A stretch of 45,274 bases of DNA from Mitosporidium daphniae (GCF_000760515.2 NW_013546523.1:1-45274), one strand, 5' to 3'. Shown: positions 11,997 through 22,288, counted from the stretch's first letter. Made by a program: numbers and translations. Notes: generated by a model not told the origin, from the letters alone.

Positions 11997-12058
11997 CCTT
12001 CCGGCATCGGCAAACTTGTCCATTGAATAAACTTTTTGTACAGAATGATCTAGTTAAT

Positions 12059-13019
12059 TTATTTGAGAAAGTGTGCTTTGATGTCCTCCAAGAGGGCCTC
12101 GTTCACATCATTGTGGGCTTTGATAAGACTCTCGGTCTATTTCGTAAAGGCGCTAATTTTACCAGTGCTGAGCATTCCAGGCTTTCTCCACCGATAACAT
12201 CAATGGCCAATACAGAGTCCTTGGGTGCGTTTGAGGCCCAAACAAGAAGCACAGATGAATTGGCTGAGCTCTAATCGTTAGCAAACAGACATACCGCTAT
12301 TGAGAATGAGCTGGCCGCAATCATGAACTTAATAGGGATCCCTAGAGTCATTATTGCTATCAAATGGACGAACCAGAATCTATCAAGGCAACGGAGAGGC
12401 AATTTATGGCACATGATAAAATTTCATGGAACGAAGAGTTATTTCCAGATTTTGATAAAAAGAAGCTGAATAAAAAGCCCGATCGAGGAAATAGTAGTGT
12501 GAGAAGTGTCTCCGACAGAATTCCGTGTAAAATATGTTCGATTTCCCTTGGCGACCTAGACGAAAAGCCCTTGCTTAAATCAAGATCTTTCCCGGCCTCC
12601 TTTCCACTTGTATCTTCAGTATCGTTGGTATCGCTATAATCATTGCCATCTATTTCCATCGGTGGATTCTTTGTAAAATTGTCGACCCAAGCGAGAGTCG
12701 ACGAGGAAAGAGAGGATCTCCATATGCACTTGATTGCAGCCCTATCTTCAAGCTCTAATCTGGGCTTAACAGGAAGAGGTCCATTTATTGAGCAGTATAC
12801 GGAGATGGTGCAGGGGTCATCAATAGCTCCTGTCGAGTATGAAGCAGATGCCAGCGATCCCGGTAGGACCTGGGTTTGAATAATCGGCTTGGTCATATGT
12901 TGTATTCCTGAAAGATTTAAATTCCCAAAAGCTCGAAATTTCGTTGCAACCCTAAATGTTACCGCCATCTCATGCCACACCACGCTAGATACGCGAGTAC
13001 TAAACAAGGTCAGCAGCAC
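12059..13019 (-). CDS. Exosome RNase PH-like subunit (Rrp46/Mtr3 type)
   Basis: This is a subunit of the hexameric RNase PH ring of the RNA exosome, which threads RNA for 3'-5' processing. After splicing it is 292 residues. Family-like stretches are the N-terminal strand pair (YSTG ... INGPLPVKPR), EDRAAI, REIEHILHGIL, the FPRSGFL strand, and the conserved helix CAINCLSVALIDSGIPIK, whose last part is created by splicing. Introns are 12342-12373 (32 nt), 12271-12294 (24 nt, with a TGCTAAC branch site) and 12137-12162 (26 nt). A residue insert at about 105-150 is rich in Asp, Ser and Lys. Like other eukaryotic ring subunits it is probably structural, not catalytic. The start is uncertain: the first ATG is used, but an internal ATG at 12968 would give a shorter N-terminus. 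It converges on TFC3 with 62 bp between stops. Confidence 0.72.
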
Positions 13020-13105
13020 TAAGCGGGCTTATGCTTGATCTCTGAAACATGGCATATCGTGAATATTTATTGATCAACTAAAAACTACAATTAAATAGCT
13101 GAAGC

Positions 13106-13444
13106 CTAATCAAAGAGACCAAATCCCATCTCCTCATCTGATGGCTCTGGCTCGGGTTCTTTCTTGGCTGGGGCGCTCTTCGAGCTTCCAGAAGCTCCAG
13201 AAGCGGCAGCAGCAGCTGGGGCAGCACTTTGAGCGCTGGCAGCAGGGGCAGCAGAGAATGAAAAGAGAAGGTCATTCACGTTTTTTCCGGCAAGTGTCTT
13301 TGCAAAAAGAGTGCACCAGATTGAGTCAACTTGAACGTTGGCAGCGGAAAGAATGGCAGATAGTCCTTCTGCGGTGATCTCAACTCCAGCGTCTTGTAGA
13401 ATGAGAGCGGCGTAAACAACAGCTGTTTCGGGGGAGAAAGTCAT
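13106..13444 (-). CDS. RPP1A: 60S acidic ribosomal protein P1
   Basis: P1/P2 heterodimers form the ribosomal stalk that recruits and activates elongation-factor GTPases. The 112-residue product has the P1 layout. A helical dimerisation domain (about 1-65) includes the AGVEITAEGLSAIL stretch. An Ala/Ser-rich hinge follows (70-92). The charged C-terminal tail ends EEMGFGLFD, the near-invariant stalk tail that binds translation factors. It is intronless and the length is typical for the family. P1 is preferred over P2 because of the N-terminal sequence pattern. The gene is divergent from the histone-fold gene, with 148 bp between start codons. Confidence 0.95.
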   Translation of the reverse strand: MTFSPETAVVYAALILQDAGVEITAEGLSAILSAANVQVDSIWCTLFAKTLAGKNVNDLLFSFSAAPAASAQSAAPAAAAASGASGSSKSAPAKKEPEPEPSDEEMGFGLFD

Positions 13445-13592
13445 TGGGATGGATGAAATTAAAAGTTACGATTGAAAAATGAGTTCAAGCAAGTTTAACT
13501 CCTAAAAGAGCAAGAACTACAAAAAATTGCATTTTAATTTTAAATTTATAACCCAAATTTATATTGCAATCCATCCTACACGTTCCACCCTC
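13445..13592. promoter_or_regulatory. Shared bidirectional promoter interval (RPP1 / histone-fold gene)
   Basis: The interval separates two divergent start codons and contains TTTTAATTTTAAATTTATAA near 13531, the AT-rich element seen before many starts in this window. No other site is recognised. The promoter role is inferred from position. Confidence 0.5.
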
Positions 13593-14152
13593 ATGGATGC
13601 CTCTAAATTTATCCCCATCGTTGATGAGGATGATGAGAGGGCTGGATCAGACGCCCTCATTGAGGATTCTGCCATGATCAAAATGGAAAATGAATATTCG
13701 GACTCTACCGCTGATAACGGCTTAAACTCAAGGACCAGAAATTTGACTCCGCAAATTTCGATTGGAAATACGCTGCCGGCCTCGAAAATTAGAAAGATCC
13801 TGAAAGAATATGATGAGCTCTCAATCATATCAAAAGACTCTTTGTTCCTGATAACTGCAGCGACGGTATTTCATTGTGGATAATCTTTCAGGAGCTTTTT
13901 ATCCAATACTTTGCATCGAGGGCATTTGAGCTTGCAAAGGGAAAAAGAAAAACTGTCCTGTATAGCGACTTGATCCAATTGGCCAAACAAGACGAGCGGT
14001 TTATGTTTGTGTCTAGTAGGAAGATTGGTTATTGAATTTTAGATGATATTGACAATCCCGAGTTCACTGGACTTTCTTCGTCATCCACTCAACTTGTATT
14101 CAAAACTATTGCTGACGTAGAAGAGTCCACTGGAGATGTTTTTGAAAAATAG
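13593..14152 (+). CDS. Histone-fold protein, CHRAC15/Dpb3/Dls1 family
   Basis: Spliced product of 168 residues. After an acidic N-terminus it carries a complete NF-YC-like histone fold: LPASKIRKILKEYDEL, then ELFIQYFASRAFELAKGKRK, then VLYSDLIQLAKQDERFMF. The KxVLxYSDL pattern is closest to CHRAC15 and the fungal Dpb3/Dls1 proteins. These pair with a Dpb4-type partner in DNA polymerase epsilon or ISWI remodelling complexes. Introns are 13866-13891 (26 nt) and 14016-14042 (27 nt). Both are needed to restore the second and third helices, and the exon total is a multiple of three. The C-terminus is Ser-rich then acidic. It could instead be a divergent NF-YC. The partner is not in this window. 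Confidence 0.78.
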
Positions 14153-14206
14153 CCTGGTGTGCCGCCCCCCCCATACAATGCCCAATTTTATTAAAGGTTT
14201 CATTAT

Positions 14207-15274
14207 TTAATATTTTCTGAACTTGCGGCTCTGTGGATAATCATGGGGTATTGGCGATTTAGACCGAGACTTTTGTCTCATTTGATTCCTAGATTTTCTC
14301 TCTGGCGAATGAAGTCGTGCTCCGGCATCGCGAGAGCTTGCTCCTCTTGTTTGAGGAGACTTGGATCGAAGCGGTGGCGATTTCGACCTTCTGCGTGAAG
14401 GCAGTTCATACAGAAACGCGGTTTTCCCCTGTGTACTCGGAGAGGTTACTGGGGTGTTTGGATATTTTTCCTAAAATCACATTGCACAAATACCTTCAAC
14501 CGATCGAGCTCTTTTCTGACCTTGTCAAACCCAATGTGCTGCTTTCCCTCGTAATGGGCGTCGAGCCTCTTTGCAATGTCATTTACAACAAGAAAAGCAC
14601 CGCAAACGCTGCATGTTTCCATTTCCTTCTCCATTTTAAACATCGGGTTTATTTCCTACAGAAAGAGAATCGAAATATACCTGTTTGATGCGGTCAATAT
14701 CCCTTCTAAGGCGATCGGATTCGCAATCCAACTGCTGGGCTTCATAGACCTTGCCTTCTTCGCCAAACTTTTCCATACGATCCAAAAGATCTTTCAGCTG
14801 TAATTCAAGCTTCACTATTCGCTCTTCATTTTCGTCTTTGTTTGGTTTCATCATTGCAAGCACCTCATCTGAAGGCTTGGCCTCGAGCCTTTCTTTTGCC
14901 CGTTTTATTCGGCGATCCAGATCATTTACCAGTCTCTGCAAGTAATCCATCATTTTCTTCTCAAATTGAACAACGTAATCCTCCCCATTTAACATGTAGC
15001 TATAAGCGATAATAAATGGCAATGACGTACTCTGCCCGTAGGGCCTCGTCATGAGTACGGTACTCACACGGGCCAATATCCGATTTTGTGTTGGGAAACA
15101 AGTCATGTGGACAAAACGAAACCAAAAAGTACTTGCAAACCTAGCAGGTATTTAAAGACATCGATTTACATCTTTATCATAAAATCTCTTTTCCTGCGTC
15201 TTTTCTTCATACACGGTTTTGTTTCTATCAAGACCCATTAGTTCATTGCATAGCTGACGAGCATAATCAGACAT
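14207..15274 (-). CDS. LUC7: LUC7-like U1 snRNP splicing factor with RS tail
   Basis: LUC7 is a U1 snRNP component that influences 5' splice-site choice. The 319-residue spliced protein starts with the family signature ARQLCNELMGLDRN. A CCCH-type zinc finger follows (VCKYFLVSFCPHDLF..GPC), then a coiled coil (about 90-180). A second C2H2-like zinc finger has CSVCGAFLV..DAHYEGKQHIGF. The C-terminal tail has RS/SP dipeptides (RRRSKSPPLRSKSP). Four introns: 15141-15169 (29), 15000-15030 (31), 14656-14680 (25) and 14471-14493 (23). The RS tail appears only after the last intron is removed, and the exon sum is a multiple of three. A splicing factor studded with tiny introns fits an intron-rich genome. 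Confidence 0.93.
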
Positions 15275-15316
15275 TGAAAACCAAAAATTTAAATTAATTG
15301 CCAATTTTAATTTTAA
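15275..15316. promoter_or_regulatory. 42-bp bidirectional promoter between LUC7 and a small gene
   Basis: Only 42 bp separate the two divergent start codons. It consists largely of AATTTAAATTAATT and TTTTAATTTTAAA, the AT motif recurring before starts in this window. Both promoters and 5' untranslated regions must fit here or overlap the opposite coding sequence. Confidence 0.5.
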
Positions 15317-15666
15317 ATGATTCCAGGCACCAATTCCATCTTTTCCTTTGATACTGTCCATAGGGGATCGAACATTTTTTCCGGCAAGAAACAGTTAAAT
15401 GGCCAATTTACACTCTCGAGACTGGTAGAAAAGGATTCGGGACCTTTTGAGGTTCTCGTGGAATATATGCCTGGTTTATTTAAAACGATCCCAATCTCTT
15501 CGGTACGTTTGCCGCATGTTTACCTAAATTGTAGTGTGATAGTGCCGAAGCAGTCTCGGAGGCTTTTTGTACAGAGATTGATGACCACGCCATCAAGGAT
15601 AATCTGTGTCATTACTTGACCATGGTCCAAGATGTCGCCGTGTGTAAAATAAATAATACTGAATAA
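15317..15666 (+). CDS. Small protein of unknown function
   Basis: Spliced model of 105 residues with one 32-nt intron (15503-15534). I do not recognise the family. The N-terminal 60 residues are mostly beta-strand-like and end in EVLVEYMPGLFKTIPIS. The second exon looks helical (DSAEAVSEAFCTEID and IKDNLCHYL). The pattern resembles a ubiquitin-like or PFU-type fold, in which a strand segment precedes an acidic AxxFCxExxL helix, but this is only a guess. The start lies 42 bp from the LUC7 start. The exon sum is a multiple of three and the splice sites match the local consensus, so a real gene is likely. Confidence 0.55.
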
Positions 15667-15978
15667 CGATCCGCGAAATAATTTAATTTAATTCTAAATT
15701 TTACCAATCGTTACGTTGGCTTGGCCGGCATTTTTATGGAAAGCGCCGAAACGGGCTCCTGCGGCCTGTGGCTGCTTGGCCGTCAAAACGTACTCGAAAC
15801 TTTAATTGGACCAATGCAGATATAAAATCGTTTGAGAACAATAATTTAAATTTAAGTTAAGGGATCAACCTTCTAATGAATGTCACCAATTGGAGGGTTT
15901 GGTTTGTAACTGCCTGGAATTTTCGCAAATCGCTGATTATTTAAATAGTGGGATTAGCAAAGCCAATTTTTATCCAAA
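15667..15978. other. Intergenic stretch before cofilin
   Basis: No supported gene. It contains AATTTAATTCTAAATTTTACC near 15683 and AATTTAAATTTAAGTTAAGG near 15841, both like the local promoter motif. Two short open frames exist (ATG at 15737, about 29 codons; ATG near 15876, about 23 codons), without family features. An RNA gene cannot be excluded, but no tRNA, snRNA or box C/D signature is visible. Confidence 0.4.
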
Positions 15979-16466
15979 ATGGTACTCCCCAACTGATTAG
16001 ATCTAACACTATAGTCTTCCGGAATAAATGTCGACGATTCATGCCTTGTTGCTTTTGATGAATTGAAAAAGAATTCAAAGCACACGTATTTACAGTTCAA
16101 GATCTCCGAAAAAAGGACCAAGATCGTTGTTGAAGAGCTTGTGAAGCCCGCAGCTACTTTTGAGGAATTTGTCGCAAACCTTCCAGAAGACGATGGCAGA
16201 TATGCCGTTTACGATCTCGAATACAAGCTTTCGGATACCGATGGGCTGCGTAAAAAGATCCTTTTTATCAGCTGGTATGCCATTACTTCTCCGACTTTCA
16301 CCGTAGGATTCCAGACTCGGCTGTAACAGGTCAAAAAATGACTTACGCCTGTAGCAAGGATGCATTGAAATCCAAGCTGCTGGGGATTGCCCTGGACATT
16401 CAGGCCAACTGCAAAGAGGACCTGGAATACTCCAGCATCATGGACCGTTTGCGTAACAAGAACTAA
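15979..16466 (+). CDS. COF1: Cofilin / ADF
   Basis: Cofilin severs and depolymerises ADP-actin filaments. The spliced protein has 140 residues, normal for the family. It begins M-SSGINVDDSCLVAFDELK and continues with the ADF fold: IVVEE, FEEFVANLPEDDGRYAVYD, KKILFISWIPDSA, the actin-binding KMTYACSKDALKSKLLGI helix, and a terminal SSIMDRL helix. The first intron (15982-16014, 33 nt) directly follows the ATG, so the first exon is a lone start codon. The second is 16275-16306 (32 nt). Both are required to reach the conserved Ser2 region and the SWIPD motif. Ser2/Ser3 are the expected phospho-regulated residues. ARP2, another actin regulator, lies 16 kb away. Confidence 0.96.
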
Positions 16467-16504
16467 TTTATTGGGCTTTTATGCAACATAAACATATGAT
16501 TGTT

Positions 16505-16882
16505 TTATTGAATTTGTATTTTCCACGTAGTTATGAATATCGTATCGAGCGATTTTTGAATGGAGGCAAATAAATCTCCAAACGATGTAGTAGAGGCTTG
16601 CGAAAATAGAAATATCTGATATGCTAGCAAGCAGGATATGAATGCCATGCCCCGAATATCTCCGTTCATTGAGGACAGAAAAATGTCCTTTGAAATGGAG
16701 AGAATGGATATAGAATATGACCGAATGGGCCCAACCGGCATGCCATCATCCTTGATGTCGACCTCATCTTTACGTGCATAGTCTTCAAAGCCCGCCTCCT
16801 TGCCTCTAACGTAACTTGAAAAATACAATGCAAAAAATACCAAGGGTATCAAGAAATGAATCTTGAGTTTTGTAATAATCAT
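16505..16882 (-). CDS. Small predicted secreted or ER-membrane protein
   Basis: A 125-residue open frame with an N-terminal signal peptide or anchor (ITKLKIHFLIPLVFFALYF), a charged segment (about 27-50) and a second hydrophobic stretch near 78-93 (MAFISCLLAYQIFLFS). I do not recognise the family. It converges on cofilin with 38 bp between stops, and an AT-rich tract of the local promoter kind lies upstream at 16965-17007. The layout (signal, lumenal loop, one membrane helix) suggests an ER or secretory-pathway membrane protein. A further splice near the C-terminus is possible. Confidence 0.5.
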   Translation of the reverse strand: MIITKLKIHFLIPLVFFALYFSSYVRGKEAGFEDYARKDEVDIKDDGMPVGPIRSYSISILSISKDIFLSSMNGDIRGMAFISCLLAYQIFLFSQASTTSFGDLFASIQKSLDTIFITTWKIQIQ

Positions 16883-17064
16883 GTTGCGAAATATGACAAT
16901 AATAAATCCCCTACTGGCTACATAATTTCATTGGGTAGCGACCGGAAATCGTTGGGCGCGTCCAATTAAAATTCAAATTTGTCCAGGTAAAATTAAATCA
17001 AATTAAATGGTCCAAAACGGCGTTTATTTAGTAATGCCCTTTAATATACAATGACAGTGTGTTT

Positions 17065-17391
17065 TCACCCAAGAAGAAATATTCCCAACTCCAGAACGTG
17101 AAGTGTAAGTTCTGTATTTGACCCGGGAGGAATAAGGATATATAAAGCTAGACTCCGAAAAAAATAAAAACATGATATTAATAGATCTTTGAGGAGGTCT
17201 ATGCTTTCATTTGATGCCTTGAGAACGGAGTGGCCAAAAATGTCAGTGTCAGTCCCCAAAGCAGAAATACCATTAACCTGAAATACAAACACGACCAACA
17301 GCAATGAATAAACGACACAAAATCTGGGAAACATAAAAAGAGATAATCTTTTGTTCGAAAATACCTCCAGTAGCCAATGGGATATGCTCAT
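17065..17391 (-). CDS. Small ORF, possible ankyrin-like fragment
   Basis: The open frame starts ATGAGC, its ATG overlapping the stop of the upstream Vps52-like gene (ATGA). Read straight through it encodes about 108 residues with hydrophobic segments. If an 86-nt GT..AG intron (GTATTTTC to TATTTCAG) is removed, HWLLE joins VNGISALGTDTDIFGHSVLKAS. That resembles one ankyrin repeat, but the intron is long for this window and the model is weak. It may be a real small gene, an alternative C-terminal exon of the upstream gene, or chance. Confidence 0.3.
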   Translation of the reverse strand: MSISHWLLEVFSNKRLSLFMFPRFCVVYSLLLVVFVFQVNGISALGTDTDIFGHSVLKASNESIDLLKDLLISCFYFFRSLALYILIPPGSNTELTLHVLELGIFLLG

Positions 17392-19810
17392 TTGCAAATT
17401 TTTATTTCATTGGAAATTAATTCGCCTATCTCTCCATAGTACAGATCGCTTTTTGCCAACATGTCCACCAGTTCCTTCTGAAAGATCTCCGTTAGTGTGC
17501 AGATGGTAGGGCCTTCCCAATTTGCGAAGCACTGCGCCCTGATTGAGCAAAATTCTTTGCAAGTAGAGAAAATTAGAGTATATATTTGATTTAAATTACT
17601 TCTTGCAGTTATGGCGGTACCAGTGGTCGTTGTATATATAAACGGCATGTGTTTCCCAATGATGCACTTGCAGAAATTAAGAGCAAAATCTAAAAAGTCT
17701 GAATGCCACTCACTGTTGGCAATATTATAGAGCTCTGGAATATCGGCGATCTCCCTCTGCATAAGAGAGGCATGAATGTGCCCCACAATTTCAGTAAGGC
17801 AACTATATCTATTTTGCTCGCCATGCAGGTACATTGAAGTACTGAGGATAGCCGTTTCGAGGAATTTATCCTTGAGGGTCTTTAAAAGAAGAAACAGCCT
17901 GGTCGCAAATGCAGTTGATTTGCCCCATTTTTTAATGGCATAAAAAGAATCGAATACCATTAAATATAGGCTAGAAAAGTGTCTAGAAAAGCTCAAAAAC
18001 GAAGGGAAATATAAGGCAAATTCCTTGGATGCCAACTGGGCATCAACAGCAGAGAACTGGGACTGAATGGTCGGCAAACTGGTCAAATGCTCGATAATCG
18101 TGGCAATATTCTTATCAAAAAGAGAAATAAATTCGCCTAGCAACACAGGGGAGAGTGGATTTTTCTTGGTAAAGCACAAAGTAGACACTTCAAAATACAC
18201 AATCGATAGTAGAAGAAAGAAAAAATCATTTTCCCTCGTCAATAACAATTTCTTTTGGATTCCTTTCTATCGCCGTGAAAGGCAAATAAACATACCTTGA
18301 CAACTTCAATCACATCTTTTTTAAAGTCGGTTAGCATTTTTTCTCCGGAAAGCTCAAAAAACGGGCCAAAAAACTCAACCTCACCAGATAAGTATTGATC
18401 CACAAGTAAACATAGCCTTAAAACGACATTTTCAGGGAAAATTGGCTGATAATTAGTAGGACTCACTATGGTTACCTCGGATAGGGCTTCGCTATGGGCC
18501 TCCAGTACCCTGAATATGGATTTCTTCTCCTTTTCTAAAACCACAGTGTCGAATTTCAAAAGAGGGACTAGGATTTCCGCTACCGGGGGCATCTCAATAG
18601 CGTTTGTAGGCTCAGTAAGGGGAGATAAAGTAATCCTGAAAAGGTCTGATGCATGGTTAGTAAAATCCGCAATTTATACTTGAGGCAAGCGAAAGATACT
18701 CCTCTTTTGGGGAGGACTGGAAAAACGACGTTGGCAGCGTCAAGCTCCAAATGGAAAAATCATTGAGCTCCGGTCTTGCCTATTTTATAAAAAGTCAGCA
18801 TCTCAACCACAGTAACGCCATTGACAAGTTGCTTTAGGTGCTTTTGAAAAATAGAGGAAAAGATGGAGGCTGACGTCTCTAAATACCTTTTAATCAGGAT
18901 ATCATCGGAACCATCATACAGCATCGTGTTTTCTCCCTTATTTGCAGCACCATTCCCCAACGCATTGCTTGTAGTGTTAGGCTCTTCGTCAGCGAGATCT
19001 TCTTTTTTTCTCTTCTGGCAGAACCTTAAAATTCTCCTTGAAATGTCAAATAAGCCCCTTTTCTTTGTACACTCGGAATGCAAAAAGCCCAACTCGGCAT
19101 CTAAAGTTGAAGTTGTATCTTTTGCCGAAAGAGGTGCAAAAATATTCTTAGAAACAAATGTGCAAATTTCATTAAGTATCTAGGAGAAAATAAGACCAAA
19201 AGATCTAACATGGATGCTCAATTCAGAATAAATGGGCGTAATATCCGAAACGATAGGAATGGGGGCTTTTTCTTTAATTGACGAAAGGTTTTCTACCACC
19301 CTAACGTATTGAGCACAGCAATCGGAAAATTGCTCAATGCTGGAGGAAGAGGACATTGCACCATCTTTGAGCTTTCTATTAAAAATAGCGGTGTTTCAAT
19401 GGTACTTGATTACAGTATTTGGCAAAACATAATGAGAAAAGAACTCCTCAATCAATATCTTCAGTTTCTATATGGAAAGGGTTGGAATTGATGTGCATTA
19501 CACTCCTGTTGGAAAGCTTTGTGGAGAGCTCCGTGATTTTCGATAGCACAGGGTTTGTTTTGGAATCTATATCTTTTTTTTTGACCAAGTATTCTTCAAT
19601 GAGCCCCTTGTATTTTGTATTTATCTCGAACAATATCTACGCATAAAGGGCAAAAGACAATACCTGGAACTTGGAAAGGAACTCGGTGAACATTTTTTCT
19701 TTTTCTGGAAAGTCATTGTTAATTCTAGACTGAGAAGTCGACACAGCATGGTGATTTTGATCATCATTTTCATTATGAGAATTGGCGATGGGTAAGAGTG
19801 ATGCCGTCAT
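17388..19810 (-). CDS. Vps52-like vesicle-tethering subunit (GARP/EARP)
   Basis: Vps52 belongs to the GARP complex, which tethers endosome-derived vesicles at the trans-Golgi. The spliced model is 735 residues with seven introns: 19637-19663, 19468-19501, 19376-19405, 19180-19209, 18780-18810, 18646-18679 and 18267-18295 (27-34 nt). The exon total is exactly a multiple of three. The N-terminus is a heptad-like coiled coil (FLSKFQILFEINTKYKGLIE). Next comes KLKILIEEFFSHYVLPNTVI, which resembles the Vps52/Sac2 pattern of a helix followed by a PP-like turn. ILIKRYLETSASIFSSIFQK fits the family's YxxTxxxIYxxYFxxY helix. The C-terminal half is all-helical. The family call is by pattern only; another CATCHR tether is possible. 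The start is divergent from the phosphatase gene by 92 bp. Confidence 0.5.
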
Positions 19811-19902
19811 TTGATTTAAAGTTTAAATAGCAACTAACCCTAACCGATTTTTTATCGTTTAAATAGCAGTGGATTGATACCCAGCCGTCATCTTTCTTTC
19901 AA

Positions 19903-21071
19903 ATGGAGCACAAAGTACTTGATCCTGAGACACGCGTCTATCAAGCATATTCTTTCCTAAGAAACTTTAAAGCTGGGATTTCTCGATTCTCTAAAAACGT
20001 GACCAGATCTTTGAAATCGATTTTTTCCTCCTCCATATCTCGCGGCCTTAATAAGGTTGTCCCATTGAATGCTGCTAATCAGCAAACAGGGATATCCTCA
20101 GAGCAGATTTTCTTTAGCGAAGATAGGCATTCTCATGATCTAAAATCGCCGCCTACTGAACAGGGAGAAACTCCTGTTCAGATACCCTTGGATGATGCCA
20201 AGTCTTGTGCATCTATCATCCCAGAATTATCGTCAAATAATTTATCTATAGACGAAAAACACATTGAGATACACAAAGATGGTATCATAATTGAGGAATC
20301 ACCGCCATCTTCTATTCGTGGACGGGATCCTTTATCTGTCCCAATGGAGTCTGGAATTCGGTTAAAAACAAACAGGAAATGCCTCGTGCTAGATTTGGAC
20401 GAGACGCTTATTCACTCCTCATTCAATATACCAACAGTCAAAACTGATTTCATCCTCAAACTGGACCTCTCTTCTTCCGACCAGCAGTCTCTAGTGACCG
20501 ATGTGGTCTATGTGTCCAAGCGACCGGGTTTGGATGGATTTCTAGAGGAAATCTCCAAGCACTTCGAGGTGGTCGTCTTTACTGCGTCACTCCCATCATA
20601 TGCTAATCCGGTGATTGACCGAATAGATCCTGAGGGCAAGTATATCCATCATAGGCTGTTCAGGCACTCTTGTATTTTCGTTTGCGGGCATTTTATTAAG
20701 GTACCCTTTAACAATTGTATCAACTAGAATAGGATTTGACCATATTTGGAAAGCCGCTCCATGATATTATCATTGTGGATAATTCCCCAATATCCTATAT
20801 GCTACAACCACAAAATGCAATAGCAATACCTACATGGTTTTCTGATCCACATGACAGATACCTGTCTCTTCTTTGCCCAGAGCTCATAAAGGCATCTACT
20901 GCCGAAATGCCGATAAGTTCGCTTTCAGATGTCAATTCTATTTTACAAGAGGAAGCGATGAACAAAGGTGTTTCGATCTCGTCGCCCTCTGCAATCCATG
21001 GAAATTTTGCGGCAATTTTGGAGATGCTCTCGTCCCCTTTTTCCTTTCCACAAACAGTCGAGAAATTTTGA
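19903..21071 (+). CDS. SCP/Nem1/Psr-type HAD protein phosphatase
   Basis: Member of the FCP1/SCP family of aspartate-based phosphatases, which act on the RNA polymerase II CTD, on lipin (Nem1) or at the plasma membrane (Psr1). The 378-residue protein has a variable N-terminal 160 residues and then the catalytic domain. That contains the DLDETLIHSS motif (nucleophile and acid/base aspartates), VVYVSKRPGLDGFL, VVVFTASLPSYANPVID, and after splicing KDLTIFGKPLHDIIIVDNSP followed by AIPIPTWF-like AIAIPTWFSD. One 32-nt intron (20701-20732) joins the two halves in frame. No strong transmembrane helix is evident at the N-terminus, which disfavours Nem1. The exact subfamily is unresolved. Confidence 0.88.
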
Positions 21072-21149
21072 GATATTTAATAAATTGGCCATATTTACAA
21101 TGATTTCAATTTGGTGTTGTTATCAATTGTGGAATTTAATTTTATTCAA

Positions 21150-22288
21150 ATGTCCCTGGAAGCGTGTATGATCATGTAGGTCCCGTTGTCTTCTAATCCC
21201 TTTTCCTCTTTTTATCTTGTTCCCTTACCTACCGTGGTAGTCTTGATACATCAGAGTGGGTTCGGTCGGCAGATTACCTTCCGACACGAATGGAGGCCCA
21301 GCTCGATGCTGCCAAGGTCATCATTCAGGCAAAGCGCCAACGAAATCAAGAGAATTCCATTGGAGTCATGACGATGGCCGGCACACTGGGGTATCAGTGT
21401 ATTCTTCATTTTTAGCCCACATGTCCTTATTTCGCTTTCGCAAGATTCTGGAAATCTCTACAAGGCGCTTTCATCGGCAGCCATTAATGGAAATCCCTCT
21501 TTCCTCTCTGCAGTGAAAATTGCGCAAGTATGGCTATTAGTTGACCGGTCGTTATTTATAGCTTGCGCTGAAGCATCGTCAAAATAAAAGCCAACGCCAG
21601 CATATAATAGCGTTTGTCGGCTCCCCGCTTCTCCGGGACCCTGCGGGACGAACAGATGAAGACTCGCCAGAGGCGATGCAGCAGCTCGCCCGATCCCTAA
21701 AGAAGAATGGCATCTCCATGGACATTGTCAGTTTTGGAGAAGAAGATAGAACAAACTTGGAGCGCCTCTCTTCCTTCATAGAAATAATCTCGCACGATCG
21801 AAACAGGTATCTCTTGCTCCTTTTCTAATCCCCCGCCTCTAGGTACGGATTACCGCAGAAATATAGCTTAGGTACTATGATAAACATCTCATGGCATCAA
21901 TCACTATAGCAATTTGGTGTCTGTCCCGCCATCAACCGGAGGTCTACTCTCCGATGCCGTGGTCTCATCACCCATTCTCAGTGGATATAACTCATCCGGG
22001 TCTGAGTTTCCATTCGGCGTTGACCCAGAGCTAGATCCAGAATTAGCTCTTGCGTTGCGCATGAGTCTAGAAGAGGAGCGAAACCGCCAACCAGCTTTAC
22101 CAACCACAGGGGAAGCCTTGGCGCAACCCCATGTTTTGCCTGAGACATCCACTCCACAAGAAATTCAGGAGGAGAGTGAAGGCGATGACGAGCTCGCGAT
22201 GGCCATCGCTATGTCGCTCGACCATTCAGATACTCAAGTTGAGCAACGGTCCCCCAAGCGCAAGCTTGATGAGGGTGATGACCAATAA
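21150..22288 (+). CDS. RPN10: 26S proteasome ubiquitin receptor Rpn10
   Basis: Rpn10 captures ubiquitinated substrates at the proteasome base-lid junction. The spliced 303-residue protein has an N-terminal VWA domain beginning [17 protein letters not shown] and containing [14 protein letters not shown], the core [19 protein letters not shown], and [21 protein letters not shown]. Two ubiquitin-interacting motifs follow: [15 protein letters not shown] and [14 protein letters not shown]. Introns are 21176-21240 (65 nt), 21391-21415 (25), 21528-21561 (34) and 21807-21909 (103). The exon sum is a multiple of three. The 65- and 103-nt introns are unusually long for this window. An AT element (GGAATTTAATTTTATTCAA) directly precedes the ATG. 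Confidence 0.95.

Noticed and set aside
11993-12274. Plus-strand 93-codon frame downstream of TFC3
   Set aside because: It overlaps the spliced 3' exons of the minus-strand exosome subunit and has no family features.
15737-15826. 29-codon ORF in the gap before cofilin
   Set aside because: Too short, no family signal, and no convincing splice to neighbours.
19309-19646. Plus-strand open frames in the 19.3-19.6 kb region
   Set aside because: They are antisense to the Vps52-like gene, whose seven-intron model has an exact multiple-of-three length.
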